Shown: positions 6,985 to 15,076, counted from the first letter of the stretch. The stretch is DNA of 18,850 nucleotides from Gammaproteobacteria bacterium (GCA_003229995.1 QIGJ01000018.1:1-18850); one strand, 5' to 3'. Numbers and translations: made by a program. Notes: generated from the sequence alone by a model not told the origin.

Positions 6985-7147
6985 ATATACCCATAGCATT
7001 TGGGATTTAGGTCTGAATGTGCGTCTTATTGATTTCATGGCAAGGCGAAATGACAAGTAATAGTCGTTCGATTGCGAGGACAACAACGCAGCCATGGAAT
7101 AAAGAGGGCGTGCAGTCAGGTCTAAATCTCAATCGCGATGGGTATAA
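6985..7147 (+). repeat. R1 repeat, copy 3
   Basis: About 160 bp with the same core (CATGGCAAGGCGAAATGAC) but more diverged ends (ATATACCCATAGC and GCGATGGGTATA). Its right end runs into the left end of R4. Confidence 0.8.
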
Positions 7148-7293
7148 GTACCCACGCAAAATTAATTTAACATTTCAAGAGTTGGAATTTACAGCCCCAT
7201 CGCCAGTGCGTTTGTAAGTGAATGATTTAAAATGAATAATACGGAGTTTTGAATCATGATGGAATGTTAAATTAATTTTGCATCGGTGCTTAT
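7143..7293. repeat. R4 element with 19-bp perfect inverted repeats
   Basis: GCAAAATTAATTTAACATT at 7156-7174 is matched exactly by AATGTTAAATTAATTTTGC at 7263-7281. The match continues imperfectly outwards (ATAAGTACCCAC against GATCGGTGCTTAT-like sequence). The 88-base interior has no gene. It has the form of a small non-autonomous element or of a very long hairpin, and only this copy is in the window. From 7294 to 7468 nothing can be assigned. Confidence 0.7.
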
Positions 7294-7468
7294 TCAATGA
7301 AAAGGATCGAAAAATGGGCCAAAATGAATTTTCCGCAGTAGATTCATCCTAAGTTCGACAGGTTTCTAGGGGAAATTCCTTGTGGTTGCCTTGGCTGTGG
7401 TGCCCCTGCGATTAATTTGACTATCTCGTGTTCGCGTCCTGATGACTTCCTGTGCTCCTGCGCCAATC

Positions 7469-7485
7469 TGTCGGAATATTTTACA
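7469..7485 (+). promoter_or_regulatory. Candidate enhancer-binding protein site (TGT-N11-ACA)
   Basis: TGTCGGAATATTTTACA is an interrupted palindrome 64 bases upstream of the -24 element of the PEP-CTERM gene. That is the usual distance for a sigma-54 activator site. A second GGAGACA half-site lies just downstream near 7492-7498. Confidence 0.45.
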
Positions 7486-7547
7486 CTATTCGGAGACAGC
7501 AAGATGCGTTCAGGCGCATCGCTAATGAAACCAACAGTTTTCATTGT

Positions 7548-7563
7548 TGGCACGATACATGCT
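7548..7563 (+). promoter_or_regulatory. Sigma-54 (-24/-12) promoter of the PEP-CTERM gene
   Basis: TGGCACGATACATGCT, preceded by T, matches TGGCACG-N4-TTGCW with a single mismatch (ATGC for TTGC). GG and GC have exact spacing. Predicted start near 7574, giving a leader of about 72 nt. RpoN control through PrsK/PrsR is an established feature of PEP-CTERM/exosortase systems. Confidence 0.75.
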
Positions 7564-7645
7564 TGTGGTAAACAGGTGTAGTAGTGAGAAAGGCTTAATT
7601 ATTAGCCTTGTGGTCAAAAACAGGAATTGGGGAGAAGTAGAGAAA

Positions 7646-8179
7646 ATGAAAAATTTACTGATTGCAATAGTATTGGTTTTAGGGGTGGTGGGAACTGTGA
7701 ATGCAAGTGTCATTTACACTGATACCTATAATGCGGGTGGTGTTCTGATGAAAGGCTCCCTGTTTGGTGCTGATGATAGTGTTTCCTGGCAATTTAATAT
7801 TCTTGGTGATGGCTATAATCCTGCCAGTCAGGAAATTACATCTGCAACAATTGGACTTAACCTTCGGGATGATCGTGGATGGTTTGAGCGATTTTTTATA
7901 TTCGAATATGCTGAGCTGGAGTTGGGCACAAACAAAATTTTCTGGGAAGTTGATACTGGGTTGCGTAATTTTGTTGTAGATTCTCTTGTGATTCTGAGCA
8001 ATACCGGTTTGCTGGATGTGACGCTTACCGCTAGATTAGGGGATTTCTACTTTGACTCTGCAACATTAACCGCCAAGGGGATGGACAGAGTTGTTTCTGT
8101 TTCCGAACCGGCTCCTTTTGTTCTGATGGGCCTTGGGTTGCTGGGTCTGGCTGCTGTTGCACGCCGCCGTCGCACATAA
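7646..8179 (+). CDS. PEP-CTERM sorting domain protein
   Basis: A 177-residue exported protein. Residues 1-20 are a Sec signal peptide (MKNLLIAIVLVLGVVGTVNA, cleavage after NAS-type site). The mature domain is about 125 residues, rich in Asp, Phe and small residues, with alternating beta-strand character; I do not recognise its fold. The C terminus is a PEP-CTERM signal: SEPAP, a hydrophobic helix (FVLMGLGLLGLAAVA) and RRRRT. The Pro-Glu-Pro core is present as E-P-A-P. By family, exosortase (EpsH/XrtA) cleaves at this motif and the protein is displayed or released with exopolysaccharide; no exosortase is in the window. The start is fixed at 7646 because the longer frame would begin inside the sigma-54 promoter. 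The purine-rich GGGGAGAAG serves as the ribosome binding site. Confidence 0.9.
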   Translation: MKNLLIAIVLVLGVVGTVNASVIYTDTYNAGGVLMKGSLFGADDSVSWQFNILGDGYNPASQEITSATIGLNLRDDRGWFERFFIFEYAELELGTNKIFWEVDTGLRNFVVDSLVILSNTGLLDVTLTARLGDFYFDSATLTAKGMDRVVSVSEPAPFVLMGLGLLGLAAVARRRRT

Positions 8180-8355
8180 TCTCAAAGGAATATGGTCTGA
8201 GGCATTATATTTTTTCCGGTGTTTGGTCGCCATACAGGACATCCACTCATCAATCAATTAACATTCAGACCGATCCTCGTTCGATTGTAAGACATATTTT
8301 GTTCGCATGGATAGAAGGAGGGCACGGATGCCAAAACCCCGAAGAACACTGGGAC
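8180..8355. other. Spacer after the PEP-CTERM gene
   Basis: No gene, terminator or repeat could be supported here. It leads directly into R3 copy 2. Confidence 0.4.
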
Positions 8356-8563
8356 TTAGGAATGGGCACGCAATAATTTCCCTGTTTAGCATCCCGACTT
8401 CGCCCGTTCTTCAATCACAAAAGCTCGAAATAGAACGACTATTCCTGCACTTTTGTTCGGCAACTGTTCCTGCGTTGCTCTACCTCCATGCAGTCGTCAA
8501 TCAGAACGAAGTCGGACTAAATCCGGGCGCTAGACCGGGAAGTTATTGCGTACCCATTCCTTA
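8356..8563 (+). repeat. R3 repeat, copy 2 (complete, about 208 bp)
   Basis: Terminal inverted repeats of about 25 bases: AGGAATGGGCACGCAATAAT at the left and GTTATTGCGTACCCATTCCT at the right, with few mismatches. GTTTAGCATCCCGACTT and GCCCGTTCTTCAATCACAAA inside match the hairpin arm of copy 1. No transposase. A solitary end recurs at 17478-17515. Confidence 0.8.
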
Positions 8564-8623
8564 GGTCTTGCAATCATGCAAGAGCGAGCCCAAGTCATTT
8601 GCTTGACTTCAAACGTTCATTGT

Positions 8624-8890
8624 CTAACGAAATTGGTTAACCCCTGTCCAGCGCATATTTCCCTGATGATTTTTTCCAGCATGTTCTTCCGCATCACGTT
8701 GAGCCAATGTCCGCTGGGTGTAACAATTTCTGCTGAACCAGCCTTCCAGGTTGTGCAGGCTGTGGGTGCAAATCGCAAAATAGGGTCTGCTTAAGGAGCA
8801 GATTCCAGCTTCGGGGTGATTGCCTAATGCAAGCGTGGTGTTTGCTGGAATGCTGACAAGCAGTAGCCCATAAAAAAGTATTTTTTTCAT
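8624..8890 (-). CDS. Small secreted cysteine-containing protein, unknown function
   Basis: An 88-residue protein with a clear Sec signal peptide (MKKILFYGLLLVSIPANTT, cleavage near ALA/LG). The mature part of about 66 residues has three Cys (31, 41, 56), an aromatic-rich middle (SRPYFAICTHSLHNLEGW) and a polar His-containing tail (AEEHAGKNHQGNMRWTGV). The residue density and spacing look conserved, but I do not recognise a family. An odd number of Cys suggests one free thiol or an intermolecular disulfide. The start lies 9 bases after the stop of the GNAT gene, so it is probably the last gene of the roxA operon and is translated by coupling, because no good ribosome binding site is visible. 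Periplasmic location is inferred. Confidence 0.7.
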   Translation of the reverse strand: MKKILFYGLLLVSIPANTTLALGNHPEAGICSLSRPYFAICTHSLHNLEGWFSRNCYTQRTLAQRDAEEHAGKNHQGNMRWTGVNQFR

Positions 8891-8899
8891 ATCAATAAA

Positions 8900-9886
8900 T
8901 TATAAATGCAGGCAGCGCAATTCAGGTTCCGGCTGACTGCGCTCCCAGGCGTCGTTGAAAATTTTGAGTAACAGCCGTGCTTCAGCCGGGTTGTTGAATT
9001 CTGCCAAGCCTTCAAAGCGATCATTGTGCGCACGGCGGATGATACCCACACCATCGACAACCATAAAAGTATCACATGGTTTTGTGTCATCTTCATCGGC
9101 GCGGTGAATAAAAATGTGACTACTGACACGTCGTGCCAGTTCTACGATGCGGTGCCCATGCGCCACGATTTCGGAAGAATCCAATATCAAAATGTTGACT
9201 TTGGATTGTGGGTTGTTGATGGCCAGTTTTTTAACGGCTTCGATAAAGTCTGTGTTGTTGAAGATCCGAGGGTCAAGATTGGGGGTGAACAAATTTAATG
9301 ATCGTTGGCCTTGTGCAACCATGTGTATGGCGGCCTGTTTATTGTCCTCCCGTCCTTTCAGGTCAATATGGCCACGAGTTTCACCCAAAACCTGTTTGGA
9401 TAAATCGTTGACGTTGATATGCACATCCAGCGACGGCAGGCTGCGTGTCATGTGCTGATGGGGAATGTTGGCATCCATGAAAACTTCACCTTGCGGTGCA
9501 AAATCGTGGCGTAGGTAAAAGTCGATGGCTTGTGTTTGTGCATCGAGTTTCACACGGGGCAGCTGTCGTGCGCGGGCAATGGTGATCAGTGCGGTGAGCA
9601 TTTTGCTGCCTACGCCACGTCGTCGCCAGGCACGTAACACTGCCATACGTCCGATGTGTCCGTCGAGGGTCATGCGGGCAGTGCCGATGCCGCGCCCCTT
9701 TTCGTCGTGGGCCAGTACATGCACTGCATTTTCATCTTTCTCATCCCATTCCAGCTCAGGAGGAACGTTTTGTTCCTTGATGAAGACAAATTCACGCAGG
9801 ATACGCAACTCAGTCTCGGCATTTTGCCAAGTGACGCGCTGGACTGTAAAAGGTTTAGCGACAGTGGGATCAGGTGAAGTAGACAT
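8900..9886 (-). CDS. GNAT family N-acetyltransferase with C-terminal PLD-like domain
   Basis: A 328-residue cytoplasmic protein. Residues about 13-145 form a GNAT domain, with an ElaA/YjcF-like N terminus (VFIKEQNVPPELEWDEKD) and the acetyl-CoA pyrophosphate loop in motif A (MAVLRAWRRRGVGSKML, RRRGVG at 88-93). Residues about 160-328 form a second domain (RSLNLFTPNLDPRIFNN ... ILDSSEIVAHGHRIVELAR) resembling the phospholipase-D-like fold. A single H-x-x-x-E stretch is visible rather than a full HKD motif, so it is probably non-catalytic. The target is unknown. The ATG at 9886 overlaps the 3' end of roxA by 17 bases; an upstream ATG at 9922 would lengthen the overlap and adds residues unlike the family. 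Translational coupling to roxA is likely. Confidence 0.85.
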   Translation of the reverse strand: MSTSPDPTVAKPFTVQRVTWQNAETELRILREFVFIKEQNVPPELEWDEKDENAVHVLAHDEKGRGIGTARMTLDGHIGRMAVLRAWRRRGVGSKMLTALITIARARQLPRVKLDAQTQAIDFYLRHDFAPQGEVFMDANIPHQHMTRSLPSLDVHINVNDLSKQVLGETRGHIDLKGREDNKQAAIHMVAQGQRSLNLFTPNLDPRIFNNTDFIEAVKKLAINNPQSKVNILILDSSEIVAHGHRIVELARRVSSHIFIHRADEDDTKPCDTFMVVDGVGIIRRAHNDRFEGLAEFNNPAEARLLLKIFNDAWERSQPEPELRCLHL

Positions 9887-11024
9887 AGGCGTGGTTGTAC
9901 AACGTTGTGAGTAATTTTGCAAAACCGGGTTGTGTTAATTCGTTTTGCAGTTGTGCATGCGACCATTGGTGCTGATCACAAAGCAGGGGGGCGGCGAAGG
10001 CCAGCTCTGCGGATAGGGGGTAGTGTTGGCCATTGATGAACAATGCAGTGTTGTTTGCAATGAAGGCGAATCGTGTTTGCTCGTTACGGTGCAGTCTGTT
10101 TTTTGTTGCAAAGGTCTGTAAAAACCGGTGTTCATCGAGTGTTTCGATTTCTTCCGGTACGTGTTCGTTTTTTGCTTCGGTGATGAATTCGCCAAACCAT
10201 TGCTCAATACTGGTATCGTCTGCCAATACTTTTTGCAGGATGCCCCGTACCTGGGTGAGGGCATCGCGGGATATTTCGCCGGGATGTTGTTGCAGGCGGA
10301 GCGCCGGGTCGGCAAATCGTTGTGCGGGCGTAAGTTGTGAAGCTACATGCTCTGCAAAACTGTTGAGTAATTCGGCATGGCTGGGGGCGCGAAAACCCAC
10401 GGAGAGGGTGATATTGTCTTCCAGTGCAACACCATGATGGGCAACCCCCGGTGGCAGGTAGAGCATGTCGCCAGGATGCAGTATCCATTCTGTTGTAGCG
10501 GTGAATTCACGCATGATGCACAAATCAATATCCGGCAAAAAATTATCGTCGGGCACGGGATCGGTGCTGATTTGCCAGCGGCGTGTGCCGTGTGCCTGAA
10601 TCAGAAAGACATCGTATTGATCCGTGTGCGGGCCCACGGAGCCTTGCCTTGGGGCGTAGCTGGCCATAACATCATCGACACGCCAGTCGGGGATGAAGTT
10701 AAATTGCTCACGCAATTCCGCCAGCTCGGGGATATAACGATTGCATTCCTGTACCAGCAGTGTCCAATGAGTTTTCGGCAGTTCAGCAAAGCGGTTTTCA
10801 GAAATGGGGCCGTACTCCACTGTCCAGGGTGCAGAGTCGGCCTGTTCCAGCACCAGTCGGGATTCCACTTCGGCTTCGCAGCAGAGACCGGCCAGTTCTT
10901 CAGGTGAAATGGGGGACGTAAAACCGGGCAATGCATCACGAATCAACAAGGGTTGTTTTTGCCAGTATTCGGCAAGAAAAGTCTCGGGGCAGCGGTTTCC
11001 CAATAGCGTCAAGGGTTCATTCAT
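9870..11024 (-). CDS. roxA: Ribosomal protein uL16 3-hydroxylase (JmjC/cupin oxygenase)
   Basis: A 384-residue cytoplasmic Fe(II)/2-oxoglutarate dioxygenase of the RoxA/YcfD type, which in E. coli hydroxylates Arg81 of ribosomal protein L16 (uL16). The JmjC core has the iron triad His133 and Asp135 (in GPHTDQYDVF) and His196 (in PPGVAHHGV). A long C-terminal winged-helix-like and dimer region follows; length is close to the 373 residues of E. coli YcfD. It lies downstream of purB on the same strand. In E. coli ycfD also sits near purB, so the placement supports the assignment. It heads an apparent operon with the GNAT and small secreted protein genes, overlapping the GNAT start. No Shine-Dalgarno is obvious before its ATG. 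Its promoter must lie between 11025 and the sRNA terminator at 11114. Confidence 0.9.
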   Translation of the reverse strand: MNEPLTLLGNRCPETFLAEYWQKQPLLIRDALPGFTSPISPEELAGLCCEAEVESRLVLEQADSAPWTVEYGPISENRFAELPKTHWTLLVQECNRYIPELAELREQFNFIPDWRVDDVMASYAPRQGSVGPHTDQYDVFLIQAHGTRRWQISTDPVPDDNFLPDIDLCIMREFTATTEWILHPGDMLYLPPGVAHHGVALEDNITLSVGFRAPSHAELLNSFAEHVASQLTPAQRFADPALRLQQHPGEISRDALTQVRGILQKVLADDTSIEQWFGEFITEAKNEHVPEEIETLDEHRFLQTFATKNRLHRNEQTRFAFIANNTALFINGQHYPLSAELAFAAPLLCDQHQWSHAQLQNELTQPGFAKLLTTLYNHAYVYFT

Positions 11025-11113
11025 GGTGGTAGTGTACGCGAAGCTGTGGCGTGGGTGGAGGGGGGCGGTTTTACCGGCAGTGTAAATACAGAGTAAACAT
11101 AAAAAATAAAGGC

Positions 11114-11148
11114 AAAAAAACAGGTCGCGCCATAGGATTGCGCGACCT
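11114..11148 (-). terminator. Intrinsic terminator of sRNA A
   Basis: Minus strand AGGTCGCGC, 9-base loop, GCGCGACCT, then GTTTTTTT. A perfect 9-bp GC-rich stem with a seven-T tract. The stem is preceded by TTTTTT, which gives A residues on the other strand, so it could work weakly in both directions. Confidence 0.85.
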
Positions 11149-11206
11149 AAAAAAGGAGAATGCGACGGCTACTACATGGGAGGGAGGAATTACCGTCGCG
11201 CCCTTC
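11114..11206 (-). ncRNA. Predicted sRNA A with anti-Shine-Dalgarno loop
   Basis: On the minus strand, GCGACGG (11199-11193) pairs perfectly with CCGTCGC (11168-11162). The loop between them contains CCUCCCUCCC (11187-11178), complementary to Shine-Dalgarno sequences. A C-rich linker (AUUCUCCUUUUUU) and a strong intrinsic terminator end the RNA near 11114. A CATACT hexamer at 11219-11214 is a plausible -10 box for a start near 11206; the -35 is poor. Predicted length is about 93 nt. Sequence order and loop motifs match sRNA B upstream, so the two are siblings by duplication. Confidence 0.6.
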
Positions 11207-11304
11207 AATGCTAAGTATGTAAAGATTGGGAGACATTTCTGTGACATGGCTCACAGAATGGTGGAGAAAAGGAAGAAAGGTGTTTGTCCCGGGAAATGCA
11301 GGGC

Positions 11305-11330
11305 AAAAAAAAGGGCGCTTGCGCGCCCTT
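11305..11330 (-). terminator. Intrinsic terminator of sRNA B
   Basis: Minus strand AAGGGCGC, loop GCAA, GCGCCCTT, followed by six further T. Very stable and compact. Confidence 0.9.
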
Positions 11331-11389
11331 CAAAAGGGAGAGTAATCGTGCAATAAAACCCCGGGGAGGGAGAGGGTTGTATCGCACAT
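11305..11389 (-). ncRNA. Predicted sRNA B with anti-Shine-Dalgarno loop, sigma-54 driven
   Basis: The RNA predicted from the -24/-12 promoter begins AUGUGCGAU near 11389. Its first bases GUGC pair with GCAC at 11351-11348, with inner pairs AU-AU and ACCC-GGGU, leaving a loop UCUCCCUCCCC that is complementary to Shine-Dalgarno sequences. A second C-rich linker (UACUCUCCCUUUU) and a terminator stem of 8 bp follow, ending at about 11305, for a length of about 85 nt. The coincidence of promoter start, 5' hairpin and terminator makes an independent RNA more likely than a purB 3' untranslated region. Confidence 0.7.
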
Positions 11390-11398
11390 GTATTCATT

Positions 11399-11414
11399 AG
11401 CAATGTGCGTGCCA
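11399..11414 (-). promoter_or_regulatory. Sigma-54 (-24/-12) promoter of sRNA B
   Basis: Minus strand TGGCACGCACATTGCT matches TGGCACG-N4-TTGCW at every position; only the preceding base (A instead of C/T) departs. Predicted start is 11388-11389, exactly at the foot of the 5' hairpin of sRNA B. Confidence 0.8.
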
Positions 11415-11466
11415 TCTTTAATAGGTTGGCACAGAATGGGGGTTTGATGCAGTGTAGGTAAAAAAT

Positions 11467-11496
11467 AGTGTCGTTATTATGTCGTTGTTGTACCGT
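11467..11496 (-). promoter_or_regulatory. Three phased repeats, candidate activator site for sRNA B
   Basis: On the minus strand ACGGTACA, ACGACATA and ACGACACT are each separated by 3 bases, giving a period of 11 bases, about one helical turn. They lie 55-85 bases upstream of the -24 element, where sigma-54 activators usually bind. Confidence 0.4.
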
Positions 11497-11572
11497 TATG
11501 CACTTCCCCATGGCAGAGCGTGACGGTTTTTTGTTATCCCGGTGTCTGAATTTTGTCAGGATCTAGGTCACA

Positions 11573-12985
<1,413 letters not shown>

Positions 12986-13214
12986 CTATATTCGACGGTC
13001 GCAGGGATCAGCGAGTATAGCGATTTGTGATTCACCCGAAAACGTAATGTTTATGGACGCGCAACCAATGTCATTCAGTTAAGCTGGATTTTCTGTTTGT
13101 TAACTTAATGGCATTGGGCGCGTAACAGTTTGTGCAAAAAACTGTCTGTTTTATATCCAGGGTCTTTTTCTACCCGCATCCTGGCTTTGTTAACCACCAA
13201 GGAAAAATAAACTT

Positions 13215-14501
13215 GTGTCACAGCCTATTTTACGCTGGGTTTTTGTCTTTTTATTCAGTTTTTATCCGCTGGCCGTTTCAGCCATACCCTTCGGTACCTA
13301 CGATCCGCGGTCCATTGCTATGGGCGGGGCGGGTGTTGCTTCGGGTAACAGCGCCAATGCGGTGTTTTTTAATCCTTCCCTGTTAGCACAATACACGTCG
13401 CGCAAACACCGTGCGCGTAATTCCCATTATGTTTTTCCGGTTGCCAGTCTGAGTGTGTCGAAGGTGGCTGAGGACATCGCTGATCTGGTGGACAGCAATC
13501 CGGAACAAGTATTATCCGACTCGATTGCCACCTACAACGCTAACCCCAATGTAATCACCGTAGAAGGTGTGCTGACGGCTTCACGCAATCTGCAAAATGA
13601 CCTAGAGCCGATAGCCAATGAAACGGTTTTTTTTGACGGTATTGTTGGCATGGTGATTGGTATTGGCGACCGTCGGGAAGGCGGTGCGTTTGTTATCAGC
13701 CGACGTTTCGTCGGTGATGGTATTGCTGACCAGACCGCTGCCGACAAACAGTTACTTGCTGATTATATCGAAGGCCTGGATTTTATCGTCAGTGCGGGTG
13801 CCAGTGGTGCGCCGCATCCTGAATTGTTTGATGTTAACGGTAACCTGCTGGATCAAACCGACAACCTGACCAGTACCGCTATAGGACGGGGATTGTTGTT
13901 GACGGAACTGGGTATTGCCATGTCCTGGGGCGTTGAACTGTTCCGCAACAAAATCGACGTGGGCTTCACGCCAAAATTTGTGCAAGGCACCACTTACGAA
14001 TACAACGGCACTCTGGGCAATTCTCAATTGGAAACTATTGCCCGCAAAGAAAATGAAGATTGGCAATTTACGTTGGATGTAGGAGTGAGTAAAGCTGTGA
14101 ATGACCAATTAAAGTTAGGTCTGGTTGTGAAAAATATTATTCCACTGGACTTCAGTACCAAGTCTGGTGGAAGCATCAATATTCAGCCCCAACTACGTGC
14201 CGGAGTTGCCTATCGTTCAGCTAAATGGGGGTACTGGGCGTTGGATATGGACGTGCTGGAAAATAAATCCATCGGTGGTGGTGACAATACTCAGTATCTG
14301 TCTTTGGGTGGAGAATGGCGCGTGAAAACCTGGGCGCTACGCGCTGGTTACAAGCAAAATTTTGTTGGGCGTAGTGATTTCTCTAAAGGTGTTTTCACGG
14401 TAGGAACAGGTTATGGCTTTGCGGGTGTGAGCCTTGATATCGCCTACATCGATTCCGGACCGGAAAGGGCTGTTTCGTTGCAAATGAGTCGTCGTTTTTA
14501 G
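13215..14501 (+). CDS. Outer-membrane protein of the TraF_2 (conjugal transfer TraF-like) family
   Basis: A 428-residue exported protein with a GTG start and a signal peptide (MSQPILRWVFVFLFSFYPL, cleavage after VSA). The mature N terminus IPFGTYDPRSIAMGGAGVA, followed by NAVFFNPSLLA, is the entry signature of FadL/TraF_2-type barrels. The remainder alternates beta strands with polar turns and ends in a C-terminal Phe (SLQMSRRF), as outer-membrane barrels do. Despite the family name there is no conjugation gene nearby, so a role in envelope transport or structure is more likely. AGGA lies 11 bases upstream of the GTG, a rather long spacing. A TTGTGC / TATATC pair near 13131-13160 is a weak promoter candidate. 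The gene is monocistronic and divergent from purB. Confidence 0.8.
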   Translation: MSQPILRWVFVFLFSFYPLAVSAIPFGTYDPRSIAMGGAGVASGNSANAVFFNPSLLAQYTSRKHRARNSHYVFPVASLSVSKVAEDIADLVDSNPEQVLSDSIATYNANPNVITVEGVLTASRNLQNDLEPIANETVFFDGIVGMVIGIGDRREGGAFVISRRFVGDGIADQTAADKQLLADYIEGLDFIVSAGASGAPHPELFDVNGNLLDQTDNLTSTAIGRGLLLTELGIAMSWGVELFRNKIDVGFTPKFVQGTTYEYNGTLGNSQLETIARKENEDWQFTLDVGVSKAVNDQLKLGLVVKNIIPLDFSTKSGGSINIQPQLRAGVAYRSAKWGYWALDMDVLENKSIGGGDNTQYLSLGGEWRVKTWALRAGYKQNFVGRSDFSKGVFTVGTGYGFAGVSLDIAYIDSGPERAVSLQMSRRF

Positions 14502-14611
14502 ACGTTGTGGAGATTGATAGCAGCAGATGAAATGACACATGCTTTAGTGAATTATTTGCCAATTTCTGCATGGTTAAATGAAACTTTGTAAGGGCAGTAT
14601 GGTAACAATGA
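14502..14611. other. Spacer after the outer-membrane protein gene
   Basis: No gene, terminator or repeat could be supported between the stop codon and R1 copy 4. Confidence 0.4.
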
Positions 14612-14696
14612 TAGAATGACTATTCCGCGCCATTTTGTCTATCCATGAAATAAATACGACGCACATTCAGGCCTAAATCCCAAACGCTATGGGTAA
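14612..14696 (-). repeat. R1 repeat, copy 4 (half element)
   Basis: Only the half with GAATGACTATTCC, CATGAAATAAATACGACGCA and the end AAACGCTATGGGTA is present; the opposite terminal repeat is lost. It joins directly to R2 copy e. Confidence 0.7.
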
Positions 14697-14953
14697 AGTT
14701 TGTAGGATGTATGTAAGGTCATGGTGGAACCGCTGCGCTTGTTCCACCCTACGGTTTTATTCTGTGTTGAATAGAATGGAATAAAAAATCTATAAATTCC
14801 CCAACTCCACTTTCTACCTGGGTAGGGTGGAACAAGCGCAGAAAGGAACATACGGTTTTATTCTGTGTTGAATAGAGTGGAATAAAAAATCTATGAATGC
14901 CTCAACTCCACTTTCTATCTGGGTAGGGTGGAACAAGCGCAGCGGTTCCACCA
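14697..14953 (+). repeat. R2 repeat, copy e, with a 92-bp internal tandem duplication
   Basis: Leader GTAGGATGTATGTAAGG, proximal hairpin, linker, distal hairpin. The segment 14750-14841 (from TACGGTTTTAT to AAGCGCAG) recurs as 14851-14942, equal in length and with about five substitutions, separated by GAAAGGAACA-type junction bases. The first copy's distal hairpin is truncated at the junction; the second is complete. Confidence 0.85.
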
Positions 14954-15001
14954 AATGGGAAAGGAACCTATTCAACGTTTGATCAGCCATCGAGATCCAC
15001 C

Positions 15002-15076
15002 TTGACTCGTCATTTCACCTTGCCACGAAATAAATATGACGCACATTTAAATCTAAATCCCAAACGCAACGGGTAT
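15002..15076 (-). repeat. R1 repeat, copy 5 (half element)
   Basis: TTGACTCGTCATTTCACCTT, GCCACGAAATAAATATGACG, end AAACGCAACGGGTATA. It lacks the same half as copy 4. It is linked to R2 copy e by the about 48-base joint also seen after R2 copy b. Confidence 0.75.

Noticed and set aside
7017..7217. Frame starting MCVLLISWQGEMTS in R1 copy 3 (and its likes in the other R1 copies)
   Set aside because: It is a by-product of the repeat core; it reads out into unrelated flanks at each copy.
8900..9298. Plus-strand frames opposite the GNAT and roxA genes
   Set aside because: They are antisense to genes with strong family signatures and have no ribosome binding sites.
13215..14501. Evidence for a conjugative element from the TraF-like name
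   Set aside because: No other transfer, relaxase or pilus gene is present; TraF_2 proteins are often chromosomal outer-membrane barrels.
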